Origin: Actinoalloteichus_B caeruleus | GTDB lineage: Bacteria; Actinomycetota; Actinomycetes; Mycobacteriales; Pseudonocardiaceae | Direction: 5' to 3' (one strand) | Assembly (NCBI RefSeq): GCF_000718005.1 | Contig: NZ_JODV01000005.1 | Length of the DNA stretch: 64,000 nucleotides | Shown: positions 17,212 through 25,156 of the stretch, in pieces | Numbering within the stretch: the stretch's first letter is position 1 | Layout: the number at the start of each line of letters is the position of its first letter | The notes under the pieces: model-generated | Told to the model about the DNA's origin: nothing | Seen by the model: the letters and a program-made list of their open reading frames with translations, nothing else | Database searches by the model: none | Translations under genes and position numbers: made by a program

Positions 17212-18375
17212 GTGGATCCGATGCGAGAACGGTTCCCCACGGGGGAGACGGCGCGCGTGACCGGCCGGCGACTGGTCTCGCTGGTGGTGCCGGCCTGCGA
17301 CGAGGCGGCCAACGCGCCAGGGCTCGTCGCGTTCTACCGCCAGGTCAGGAACTCCTTCCCCGACCTGGACTTCGAACTGGTGGTCGTCGACGACGGCTCA
17401 GAGGACGGCACCGCCCAGGCGGTGGTCGACCAGCTCGGGCCGGGTGACATCGCCAGGGTCGCGGTCCTGTCCCGCAACTTCGGTTCCCACGCCGCCGTGA
17501 CCGCTGGCTTCCAGCTGTGCCGGGGCGACGCGGCGATCACGCTCAGCGCGGACCTCCAGGAACCTCTCAGCGCCGTCGCCGACTTCCTGGCGGGGTGGAG
17601 GTCGGGCCACGACATCGTGTGGGGCGTGCGGCGGGTCCGTTCGGTCCGGCGTGGACCGTCGAACCTGTCCGCCCTGGTGTTCTCCTGGCTGCTCCGCCGA
17701 CTGGGGCAGATCCCCAACATCCCCGAGGAGGGGCCTTCCCAGGTCCTGGTGTCCCGCGCCGTGTTGGACGTGCTGGCGCGCATGCCCGAGCGCAACCGCA
17801 ACATCATGGGCCTGGTCGCCTGGGTGGGTTTCGCGCAGGCCACCATCACCTTCGACCAGCGTCCTCGGCCCGCGGGCACCAGCAAGTGGACCACCAGCCG
17901 GAAGATCAAACTCGCCCTGGACTCCTTCGTCGCCTTCTCCTACGCGCCCATGCGGGCGGCGATGGTGGTGGGAGCGGTGCTGGGAGCGGTGGGCGTACTG
18001 CTCGGGGCGTCCGTCGTCCTCACCGCGCCACTCACCGAGCTCCCCGTGGGGTGGCCACTGGTGATCGCGGTGATGTGCGTGATCGGTGGCGGGCAGCTCG
18101 CGTTCCTCGGTCTGCTCGGCGAGTACCTGTGGCGTGCCGGCGACGACGGTCGCGGTCGTCCGGTGTTCGTGGTCGACGAGGTGCGGGACGTGGGAGAGCC
18201 ACCGGGCCAACCGCCCACCGCGTCCCTGAAGGACTCCCGCGCGCTCCCGGGCGAACCGGCAGCCGGGCCCGGTGCCGACGTGGAGGAGGACCCGGCGGGA
18301 CGGCCTCGGCGGAACTCGCGCCGTGCCCGCCCGCGTCCCGACCCCGATCCTCCGGAGCCAGCGGGTAGCTGGTGA
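17212..18375 (+). CDS. GtrB/DPM1-type polyprenyl-phosphate glycosyltransferase (GT2)
   Basis: 387 residues. The GT-A domain (about 15-235) has LVVPACDEAANAPGL, VVVDDGSEDGT (nucleotide binding) and LSADLQEP (metal/sugar). Two C-terminal membrane helices (about 245-270 and 280-305) match GtrB/ArnC enzymes that move a sugar from NDP to a polyprenyl phosphate on the cytoplasmic face. A charged disordered tail of about 75 residues follows. The start is GTG 17212 or ATG 17221, both near GGAGGG; the choice is uncertain. It lies 15 bp after the YfhO gene, so they are an operon, as expected of a donor-making enzyme and its GT-C. M. tuberculosis PpgS (Rv3631) is a functional analogue from memory. Confidence 0.9.
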   Translation: MDPMRERFPTGETARVTGRRLVSLVVPACDEAANAPGLVAFYRQVRNSFPDLDFELVVVDDGSEDGTAQAVVDQLGPGDIARVAVLSRNFGSHAAVTAGFQLCRGDAAITLSADLQEPLSAVADFLAGWRSGHDIVWGVRRVRSVRRGPSNLSALVFSWLLRRLGQIPNIPEEGPSQVLVSRAVLDVLARMPERNRNIMGLVAWVGFAQATITFDQRPRPAGTSKWTTSRKIKLALDSFVAFSYAPMRAAMVVGAVLGAVGVLLGASVVLTAPLTELPVGWPLVIAVMCVIGGGQLAFLGLLGEYLWRAGDDGRGRPVFVVDEVRDVGEPPGQPPTASLKDSRALPGEPAAGPGADVEEDPAGRPRRNSRRARPRPDPDPPEPAGSW

Positions 18376-18833
18376 ACGCTCCTCCACGCCCACGAGGCCC
18401 TGGAGCGACCGGGCGCGGCGACGAGCTCGGAGCGGCACCTCGGGACGGGGGACCGGAGCCGACCCGGGGACCGGGGTGATCGATCGCGCCGCGCCGCGCG
18501 CCGCTCGGCGGCACCGGCCCCGACTGAGGACGCCGCCCTCCCCGACCCGCATGCCATCCCCAACCCGCACGCCATCCCCGAACCGCGCTCCCCGACCCGG
18601 CGGGTCACCCCGCGGTCCACTCGTGCACGCCCGCCGCGCGGGAGCATCTCCCCCGCGCGTCCCACCAGGAGCCGGCGGCCACCGGAGGCAGGCCGGCGCG
18701 GGGAGTTCCAGGAGCCGAGCCGATGTGGTGGACGCCGGCCGCGCGGCAGGGGAGCGCGGGCGCGGGCGCGGCACCGTGGCGACCTGGTCCGCCACGATCC
18801 GGCCAGCCCACCACGAGGGCAGCCGAACCGGGG
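18376..18833. other. Intergenic stretch with an 18-bp tandem repeat
   Basis: No gene is supported between the convergent GT2 and flippase-like genes. At 18541-18600 an 18-bp unit (cccgcatgccatccccaa type) is repeated almost three times with small changes. GC-rich hairpins are possible throughout, and transcripts from both sides probably end here. Confidence 0.4.
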
Positions 18834-19952
18834 TCAGCCGCCCCCGGCGCGCCGCAGCGCGAGGCGCGCGGTCAGCGCCGCGCCGCCAGCCGTGAGCACG
18901 TCCGCGAGGACGAACATCAGCCGTGACGCGAGGGTGAACGCGATGGCCTGGGCTTCGGTCAGACCCGCGGCCAACAACGCGGCGAGCAGGATCGCGTCCC
19001 TGACGACCGCGCCGGAGGGCAGGAAGAAGACCAGGATGCCCGCGTTCATGCCGATGGCCATCGCACCGACGCAGACCAGGACATCCCAGCCAGTGACGGC
19101 TCCGCTCGCCGATGCCAACAGCCAGAGGTGTACCCCGAACAACCCGTACGCCGTCAGGGACAGCCCGAGGACGCGGCCCACCGTGCCCCACCGCAACCGC
19201 TCCGCCGGTGGGGGACGGCGGAGGACCCGGAACACCAGGGCCGCCGCCCTCGTCAGCACCGCCGGGTGCAACGCCACCAGGCCAACGGGCAGGAGCAGGT
19301 AGAGCCAGGCCGCGCTGGGGGTGTCCGCGAGCAGTACCGGGGCGGCCAGCACGCCCAACAGCAACGACGCGACCATCGAGACACCGAGGTGGATGAGGGA
19401 GCCGCTGAAGATCCGTGCCCGGGGCAGGCCGGCCCTCCTGCCGAGTTCCATCTGGAGCAGGTACGCCCAGACCGTCCCGGGCACGTACTTGCCGAGCTGG
19501 CCGACGAGGTTGATCTGCGCCCCGCGCACCAGACCCACCGGCGGACCGAGGTCGTCCACCACCGCCTGCCACGCCAGGGTGCCGACCAGGATGCCGACCA
19601 CCGTCGCCGCCGAACTCAGCGCCGTCACGTACCAGGGGATCTCGACCAACGCCGCCGACACCTCGGACCACCGGCCCACCACCGCCCAGGCCGTCGCGGC
19701 GAGCACCAGGACGAGCAGGCCCCGCTGCGCCCAGGCGAGCAGCCGGGCCCGCCGCGACCGACCGGGCACGTCACGGCTCTCCTCGCCCCCGCCCGCGGGG
19801 CTCTCACTCGGGTCTCGCTGGCCCGTGACCTCGACCGGCCGTCGGGCGCCGGCCGGTTCGGCGCCCGCCACGACCCCGGGTTCGGCCGGCCCGCCGGCTC
19901 CCCCCGCACCACCGACCGGCCCGGCGGGCCTGTCCCTCGCGCGGAACCACAT
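18834..19952 (-). CDS. UPF0104/LPG-synthase-TM-type membrane protein (putative lipid-carrier flippase)
   Basis: 372 residues. A 65-residue low-complexity cytoplasmic N-tail precedes about eight membrane helices (70-365). QINLVGQLGKYVPGTVWAY, near 145-165, is the signature of the UPF0104/AglD/MprF-transmembrane family. There is no catalytic synthetase domain, so it is a membrane transport or flipping module rather than a lysyl-transferase. The gene starts 9 bp after the luxC-like stop and is the last gene of the minus-strand operon. With the GtrB-like and YfhO-like genes next door, a role in flipping the lipid-linked sugar, or an acyl lipid made by the operon, is a reasonable inference. Start choice is uncertain. 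Confidence 0.8.
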   Translation of the reverse strand: MWFRARDRPAGPVGGAGGAGGPAEPGVVAGAEPAGARRPVEVTGQRDPSESPAGGGEESRDVPGRSRRARLLAWAQRGLLVLVLAATAWAVVGRWSEVSAALVEIPWYVTALSSAATVVGILVGTLAWQAVVDDLGPPVGLVRGAQINLVGQLGKYVPGTVWAYLLQMELGRRAGLPRARIFSGSLIHLGVSMVASLLLGVLAAPVLLADTPSAAWLYLLLPVGLVALHPAVLTRAAALVFRVLRRPPPAERLRWGTVGRVLGLSLTAYGLFGVHLWLLASASGAVTGWDVLVCVGAMAIGMNAGILVFFLPSGAVVRDAILLAALLAAGLTEAQAIAFTLASRLMFVLADVLTAGGAALTARLALRRAGGG

Positions 19953-19961
19953 CGGCGGCGC

Positions 19962-21242
19962 CTACCCGGTCACCGTCGTCAGCCGGGTGAACTCGCGGAG
20001 CAGGTCGTGGCCGTCCCACACCGGGGCGAAGCTCAACGCCGACCCGACCGGGACGATCCGGTCGATCCCCCGCCCGCCGAGGCGTTCGGCCAGGGCGAGG
20101 AGTTCGCCCCGGTCGAACCCGAAGTGGGTCAGGGTCTGGTCCTCGCGCCGCACCAGCCCTGCCAGCTCCTGGAGGGAACCCACGGCGCGGTGGGGGAAGG
20201 TCGCGACGCCAAGCCAGTCGCGGGGGATCTCCGCCTCGGGGGCGAGCTCCAGCGTCGCGACGGCGTCCCCCTCGAAGCTGACGGACCTCGCCGCCCCGGT
20301 CGCGGCGAGACCGTAGGCGCCGACCCGTTGCCGCACCGCCATCGCCGGCTCGGGGCGGAACCCCTTCTCCCCGACGACGTCGAGCAGCAACCGGGTGAAG
20401 TCGCGGGCCGCCTCGCGCCCCTCCGCCTCCGAGCCCACCCAGAACACGGCCCTCGGCGAGGAACAAGCCGCCTGGTCGAACCAGAAGGCGTCGTTGTAGA
20501 AGCCGCCGAGCACGGAGCGCCGGGTGGTCTCGTCGGTGCGCCGCCACGACGCCGAGGAGATCACGGCGAAGGACGACCGGTTGGGGAAGGTGAGGTCCCG
20601 GGCAGCCGGGGCCAGCGGGAAGGCGCGCAGGGCCGTGACGGACGCGTCGCCGCCCCAGACCACCCTGAGGTCGCACTCCGAGGAGAGGGTCGCCGTGACC
20701 GAGTCGTCCCGTCCGTAGCCGATGAGGCGTTGGGTCGCGGCCACCGCCGTGGCCACCTCGGGTGGAGCGTCGCGCAGGGCCTCGTGCATGGCGGTGAGGA
20801 CGGCGGAGGCGGCCGCGCCCGAACGTTCCGACAACCTGACCACGTTGGTGTTGCCCGCCAGGGCGGACAGCGCCCAGGAGTAGACGAAGATGGTGTCGAC
20901 GTTGGCCGGTGGTACGTGCAGGACCAGGCCCCGGGGGAACCGGAGCGCGCTCTCGGCGCCGCCGGGCCCGGCGGGTGCGGTGCCGGTCGAGGGCGAGTCG
21001 CCGAGCGCGTCCAGGGTCCTGGTGAGCTCCCCCCGGCGGAGGAAGAACCCGAGCGCGGCGAGTTCCGGGTGGCGGCGGGCCTGGGCCGGTGCGAGGAGCC
21101 TGGCGGCGAGGTCGGTCAGGAACCGCACCATCCGCTCGTCCCCGACCCGGAGATCACAGCGGACGGCACCGACCGCCAGCTCGCGGAGCAGGTCGGGGGC
21201 CGGGAGGGACGGCCCGGCGGGGAACCGCGAGGTGACCTTCAT
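19962..21242 (-). CDS. LuxC-type acyl-protein/acyl-CoA reductase
   Basis: 426 residues. An NADPH-dependent reductase that takes an acyl group from a LuxE-type partner or CoA, forms a thioester on a Cys, and releases a fatty aldehyde. The aldehyde-dehydrogenase-like fold is suggested by VLHVPPANVDTIFVYSW (107-123) and SALAGNTNVVRLSER. The active cysteine is C260 in DQAACSSPR, the LuxC motif. Its ATG overlaps the luxE-like stop by 4 nt. Luciferase genes (luxAB) are absent, so the aldehyde is not for light. Genes of this pair occur in polysaccharide clusters of other bacteria, from memory, with unknown products. Family call is firm; substrate chain length is not known. Confidence 0.9.
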   Translation of the reverse strand: MKVTSRFPAGPSLPAPDLLRELAVGAVRCDLRVGDERMVRFLTDLAARLLAPAQARRHPELAALGFFLRRGELTRTLDALGDSPSTGTAPAGPGGAESALRFPRGLVLHVPPANVDTIFVYSWALSALAGNTNVVRLSERSGAAASAVLTAMHEALRDAPPEVATAVAATQRLIGYGRDDSVTATLSSECDLRVVWGGDASVTALRAFPLAPAARDLTFPNRSSFAVISSASWRRTDETTRRSVLGGFYNDAFWFDQAACSSPRAVFWVGSEAEGREAARDFTRLLLDVVGEKGFRPEPAMAVRQRVGAYGLAATGAARSVSFEGDAVATLELAPEAEIPRDWLGVATFPHRAVGSLQELAGLVRREDQTLTHFGFDRGELLALAERLGGRGIDRIVPVGSALSFAPVWDGHDLLREFTRLTTVTG

Positions 21243-22408
21243 GGGCGGCCTCCCGAGGGCCCGGTGTTCCTCGGCCCGGAGAACGTGTCACCGCAGCCCC
21301 TCGCCTCCGCCCTGGGCAGGCGGCCCGTCACGGAGAAGCGCTTGCCGGGCCAGTCGCCGTCGTCGACTCCGTGGACGACGCCGACGTCCTCGGTGAGCAG
21401 GACGTGGCCGGGGTAGGACCGGGGGAGCGTGCTGACGACCTCGATGACCCCGGGTTCCCCTACCGGCTGTTCCCGCCAGGTCCCGGGTTCCCTGACGATC
21501 ACGTCGGCGAAGTCGGGGCAGTACAGCGACCCCCCGGACGGTCCCTCGAGGAAGACCGTGCCGATCTGCTCGACCATGCCGTAGTAGTTGTGGATGCGCC
21601 GCAGCCCGGTGTCGGCGGCGAAGCGTCGGCGGAACTCGGCGTTGTCGACCGCCCGGTCCGCCAACCTCTTCCAGCCGCCCGAGTGCACCAGCACGCCGTT
21701 GGACAGGTCGAACCGGTGGTCCCTGGCGATCTCGTAGAGGTAGCGCCAGACCATGAACGTGAAGCCGAACACCAGGAACGGGGAGTCGCCGTGCCGGCGG
21801 AGGAACTCGGCGACCGCGCCGGGGTCGGGCCGGTCGTCCTCGTCCAACACGTACACGTGGTCCCGCCCGAAGTTCGCCATGCCCAGGACCCCGGCTCCCC
21901 GGGCGGAGAAGGAGGTTCCGCCGCGCGCCGTCGACGCGCTGTCCACCATCAGCATCGGCAACCGGCGGGGGCCGAGCACCGCGCGCAGGGTCCGCGACAG
22001 CTGCCTGGTCTGCGCCGCCGCGCTCTCCCGGTCGAGGTGGATGCGGGACACCGAGGCACCGGTGGTCCCCGAGGAGGTCAGCACCCGGAAGACCGCCTCT
22101 GCCGGCACGCTGCGCAGATCGTGTTCCTTGAACAGCCGGACCGGGAGCCACGGCAGGTCGGAGGTGGTCGAGGCGGCGGCGGGACGGGGAACGCCGAGCG
22201 CGGTGAGGATCCGGTCGTACTCCGGGCAGCCGTCGCGGTGCCGTTCGGTGAGGTCGACCAGTTCGGGCAGGAGAGCGGCCTCCCGCCCCGGCTGGTCGAG
22301 CCCGAAGACGTCGGCGTCCTCCCCGCGGGACGAGGGGGTGGGGGCGGAGCCGTTCCCCGGGTGCCCCGGCCCGGGCCCGGCGTCCGGTCGCTCAGCGGCG
22401 GTGGTCAC
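21239..22408 (-). CDS. LuxE/PaaK-type acyl-protein synthetase
   Basis: 389 residues. Activates a carboxylic acid with ATP and holds it as a thioester for the LuxC partner. The AMP-binding signature TSSGTTG is at 111-117; VFGFTFMVWRYL and HNYYGMVEQIGTVF are conserved LuxE blocks. C372 in AEARGCGDTF near the C-terminus is in the expected place for the acyl-accepting Cys. It overlaps both neighbours by 4 nt (ATGA), indicating strict co-translation with the AMP-ligase and LuxC-like genes. The first 40 residues are an extra low-complexity leader. Which acid it activates is not visible. Confidence 0.9.
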   Translation of the reverse strand: MTTAAERPDAGPGPGHPGNGSAPTPSSRGEDADVFGLDQPGREAALLPELVDLTERHRDGCPEYDRILTALGVPRPAAASTTSDLPWLPVRLFKEHDLRSVPAEAVFRVLTSSGTTGASVSRIHLDRESAAAQTRQLSRTLRAVLGPRRLPMLMVDSASTARGGTSFSARGAGVLGMANFGRDHVYVLDEDDRPDPGAVAEFLRRHGDSPFLVFGFTFMVWRYLYEIARDHRFDLSNGVLVHSGGWKRLADRAVDNAEFRRRFAADTGLRRIHNYYGMVEQIGTVFLEGPSGGSLYCPDFADVIVREPGTWREQPVGEPGVIEVVSTLPRSYPGHVLLTEDVGVVHGVDDGDWPGKRFSVTGRLPRAEARGCGDTFSGPRNTGPSGGRP

Positions 22409-23883
22409 GTGCCGGCCTCCAGGGTGCGGTAGTCGGTCTTGCCGCTCGGCAGCAGGGGGAGACGGTCCACTGGTCGAACGTCGAACCCGGACGCGTGCAG
22501 GCGCAGTTCCGCCGCCAGCGTCCTGGCCACGGCTCGGCAGGCCTCGACGGTCCCCCCTTCGAGGAAGACGACGACCCGATCACCGTCCGCGACGGCGGCT
22601 CCCGGACCGACGTGCCCCGTCCTGCCCCGGAGGAGCCGCTCGACGTCGTCCAGGTTGACCCGGTTGCCGAAGACCTTGCCGATCCGGGAGAGGCGTCCGG
22701 TGAGGAACAGGAAGCCCTCCTCGTCGAGGTAGCCGAGATCACCGGTCGCGAGGACCCCGCCGAGTTCGTCGCCCGACGACAGTTCGGCGGCCGACTCCGC
22801 GTAGCCCATCATCACGTTGGGACCCTGGTAGACGACCTCGCCCTCAGCCCCCGGGCTGGTACTGGTCGCGCTCCTGCCCCGGCGTGGCGCCGGTGCGCCT
22901 CCGGCGGTGTCCTGGTCGGAGAGGGAGCGGATGGTGAAGGTCCCACCAGGAACCGGCCGGCCCACCGACCCGACCCGCCCTGGCAGTTCCTCGGCGGGCA
23001 GGCAGGCCATCCTCGGCGCGGCCTCCGTCTGGCCGTACATGACGAACATGCGCCCTCCCACCGCGGCCATCGTGCGGTGGAAGTAGGTGACGAGTTCGTC
23101 GCGCAGCCGCCCCCCGGCCTGGGTCACGGTGCGCAGGCTGGGGTGCGCTGCGGGGTCGAACCGCAGTCGTCGCAGCATCTCGTAGTGGTAGGGGACACCA
23201 GCGAGCGAGGTGATCCCGTACCGGTCGACGGCGGTCCAGAACGGCCGTTCGAGGACGCCGTGCCCGGTGACGACCACCGTCGCGCCGGCGGCGAGGTGGC
23301 TGTGGAGCACGGACAGCCCGTAGCTGTAGTGCAGCGGGAGGCAGGTGGGGGCGATCTCGGCGGTGGTGATGCCCAACGAGGCGATCACGGACCGGGCGTT
23401 GGCGAGGACGGCCCGACCGGAGAGCCGGACGAACTTGGGGCTGCCGGTGGAGCCGCTGGTGCCCAGCAGCAGCGTGAGGTCGGGGTGCGGCGGTGGGGCC
23501 TCCCCGCTGGCGAGCCGCCGCCACCCGTCGGCCGTCGGGAGGTACCCCTCCGGTGCCCGTTCCCCGTCGGGGGTGCCGAGCACGGCCGCCGGTTGGAACC
23601 TGCCGATGAGGTCGGCGAGGACGGCGTGCGGGGTGGCCGGATCGAGCAGTGCCACCGGCCGGCGCGCGGCGAGGCCACCCAGGTAGCGCTCGACCGTGCC
23701 GGTGTCCACGCCGGCGAGCAGGAAGAGGGGGCCGGGCCCCAGGTTGACGAGTCCCTCGGCGAAGCGTTCCGCCCTGGCCAGCAGGTCCGAACCCGACCAC
23801 GTGGTGCCCGTCGCGGCGTCGACGAGCGCGCTGCCAGGGTGGACCAGGTCGGCGAGCACGGTGTCGGTCCGGAGCGCGGTCAC
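22405..23883 (-). CDS. AMP-dependent acyl ligase (acyl-CoA or acyl-ACP synthetase)
   Basis: 492 residues, ANL superfamily. Motifs: A3 LLGTSGSTGSPK (139-150), A5 MYGQTEAAPR (about 286-295), A8 TGDLGYLDEEGFLFLTGR with the hinge, and the catalytic K482 in LPSGKTDY. The enzyme adenylates an acid and transfers it to CoA or a carrier protein. With a free ACP gene upstream in the same cluster, loading of that ACP is likely. An unusual 30-residue polar insert (DTAGGAPAPRRGRSATSTSP) lies between A6 and A7. It overlaps the SDR stop and the LuxE start by 4 nt each. The substrate is unknown. Confidence 0.9.
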   Translation of the reverse strand: MTALRTDTVLADLVHPGSALVDAATGTTWSGSDLLARAERFAEGLVNLGPGPLFLLAGVDTGTVERYLGGLAARRPVALLDPATPHAVLADLIGRFQPAAVLGTPDGERAPEGYLPTADGWRRLASGEAPPPHPDLTLLLGTSGSTGSPKFVRLSGRAVLANARSVIASLGITTAEIAPTCLPLHYSYGLSVLHSHLAAGATVVVTGHGVLERPFWTAVDRYGITSLAGVPYHYEMLRRLRFDPAAHPSLRTVTQAGGRLRDELVTYFHRTMAAVGGRMFVMYGQTEAAPRMACLPAEELPGRVGSVGRPVPGGTFTIRSLSDQDTAGGAPAPRRGRSATSTSPGAEGEVVYQGPNVMMGYAESAAELSSGDELGGVLATGDLGYLDEEGFLFLTGRLSRIGKVFGNRVNLDDVERLLRGRTGHVGPGAAVADGDRVVVFLEGGTVEACRAVARTLAAELRLHASGFDVRPVDRLPLLPSGKTDYRTLEAGT

Positions 23884-24626
23884 AGCACCAGACCCCCGTC
23901 GACCCCGATGACCTGTCCGGTGACGAAGCTGGCGTCGTCGCCGGCTAGGAAGCGGATCACGGTGGCGACCTCCTCCGGGCGGCCCAGCCGACCGAACGGG
24001 CTCGATTCCCGGGCGTGGCGCAGCGTCTCCTCGGACTGGGAGCGGACGAGGTCGGTGTCCACGACCCCGGGGGCGACCGCGTTGACCCGGATGCCGTGGC
24101 GCCCGAGTTCCTTGGCGGCCGAACGGGTGAGGCCTCCGATCGCGGCCTTCGACGCCGCGTAGGCGCTCTGCCCCACGCTGCCCCGCTCGCCCACGATCGA
24201 ACCGAGCAGCACGATCGACCCGCCGTGGGCCCGGGTCATCACCCGGGCGGCGGCCTGCACGGTGTTCAGCGCACCGACCACGTTGGTGTCGAGCAGCGAG
24301 CGGACGTGGTCCTCGCTGATCATGCCCAGCACGGCGTCGGCCAGGACACCCGCGTTCGCGACCACGATGTCGAGCCGGCCGAGTTCCCGTGCCGCGCCCC
24401 GGATCGCGGTGGCCGTCGCGCGCCCGTCCGTGACGTCCAGCCCCATGCCGATGACCCGGGAGTCGGTGGCGGCGGCCACCTCCGCCGCCCTCTCCTTGGC
24501 CGTGGTCTCCGAACGTCCGGTGAGCACCACAGCCGCCCCCGCCTCGGCCAGCGCGGTCGCGGTGGCCAGGCCGATGCCGCGGGTGCCGCCGGTGATGACG
24601 GCGACCCTGTCCCTGAGTTCGGTCAC
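23880..24626 (-). CDS. FabG-like SDR oxidoreductase
   Basis: 248 residues, classical short-chain dehydrogenase. ITGGTRGIG (11-19) binds NADP; NAGVL is at about 90; catalytic Ser is in LLGSIVGE and the YAASK box carries Tyr and Lys. The C-terminal FVTGQVIGVDGG is as in FabG. It most likely reduces a 3-oxoacyl-ACP, or an oxo group on the acyl moiety handled by this cluster. It is the first gene of the tight SDR-ligase-LuxE-LuxC-flippase run. A 254-bp gap with palindromes separates it from the upstream acp gene, so it probably has its own promoter. Confidence 0.9.
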   Translation of the reverse strand: MTELRDRVAVITGGTRGIGLATATALAEAGAAVVLTGRSETTAKERAAEVAAATDSRVIGMGLDVTDGRATATAIRGAARELGRLDIVVANAGVLADAVLGMISEDHVRSLLDTNVVGALNTVQAAARVMTRAHGGSIVLLGSIVGERGSVGQSAYAASKAAIGGLTRSAAKELGRHGIRVNAVAPGVVDTDLVRSQSEETLRHARESSPFGRLGRPEEVATVIRFLAGDDASFVTGQVIGVDGGLVL

Positions 24627-24652
24627 GGCTAAGTACCGCCCCTCTGCCCCGG

Positions 24653-24711
24653 AACGCCGGTCCTACCGGCGTTCTCCGATTCCGTCAGGACCGCACTGCT
24701 CTGACGTCAGA
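24653..24711 (-). promoter_or_regulatory. Hairpin and 12-bp palindrome in the leader of the SDR operon
   Basis: AACGCCGGT-CCT-ACCGGCGTT (24653-24673) is a perfect 9-bp stem with a 3-nt loop, 27 bp before the SDR start. TCTGACGTCAGA (24700-24711) is a perfect 12-bp palindrome a further 27 bp upstream. Their order suggests an operator followed by a leader hairpin. No regulator is identified and no clear -35/-10 was assigned. Confidence 0.45.
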
Positions 24712-24828
24712 CTACGAGCGTCGCGGGATTCCGCTCGTCGAATTCGCGCCGCCGTCGATTCCACCGCCGGCGCGACGACGTGCGGTACCGGTTCCGCGTC
24801 GGAAGGCACGATCCGGAAAAGCTGATCT

Positions 24829-24843
24829 CCCTCCGTCGGAGGG
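24829..24843 (-). terminator. Possible terminator after the acp gene
   Basis: CCCTCC-GTC-GGAGGG, a short GC hairpin about 40 bp beyond the acp stop. It would end an lpxA-like/acp transcript before the SDR operon. The stem is only 6 bp and there is no T-run. Confidence 0.35.
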
Positions 24844-24880
24844 TTCCCGATTCGCTGTTCGGTGATTCGTCGGTGCGCGA

Positions 24881-25123
24881 TCAGCCTTCGGGGACGCCCA
24901 GGTTCTTGAGCATGTCGGCGGCGACCTTGAAACTGCTCATGTCGATCACCTGGTCGGTGTCCAGTTGGACGTCGAACTCGTCCTCGACCGCCGCGACGAG
25001 CGTCATGTGACCCACGGAGTCCCACGCGTCGACCCCCCGGTACTCCAACTTCTCGACCTCGACGTCCTGGCCCAGGTCCAGTGCCTGGACGAACACCCCG
25101 CGAAGCCGTTCGACAAGCGTCAT
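24881..25123 (-). CDS. Acyl carrier protein
   Basis: 80 residues, acidic. The phosphopantetheine serine is S36 in WDSVGHM, the usual DS-[LV]-x-x-M context, with the acidic helix EDEFDVQLDTDQVIDM after it. A stand-alone ACP next to an AMP-ligase, a FabG-like SDR and an LpxA-like acyltransferase is likely a dedicated carrier for this pathway, not the housekeeping AcpM. It lies 33 bp downstream of the lpxA-like stop, so the two are co-transcribed. RBS GAGGGGG/AGGA lies before the ATG. Confidence 0.93.
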   Translation of the reverse strand: MTLVERLRGVFVQALDLGQDVEVEKLEYRGVDAWDSVGHMTLVAAVEDEFDVQLDTDQVIDMSSFKVAADMLKNLGVPEG

Positions 25124-25156
25124 GTCCTGCGCCCCCTCGTCGGTTGCCGCGTCGCG

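Noticed and set aside
24829..24843. Riboswitch in the acp-SDR intergenic region
   Set aside because: Only short palindromes are present; none of the known riboswitch cores was recognised.
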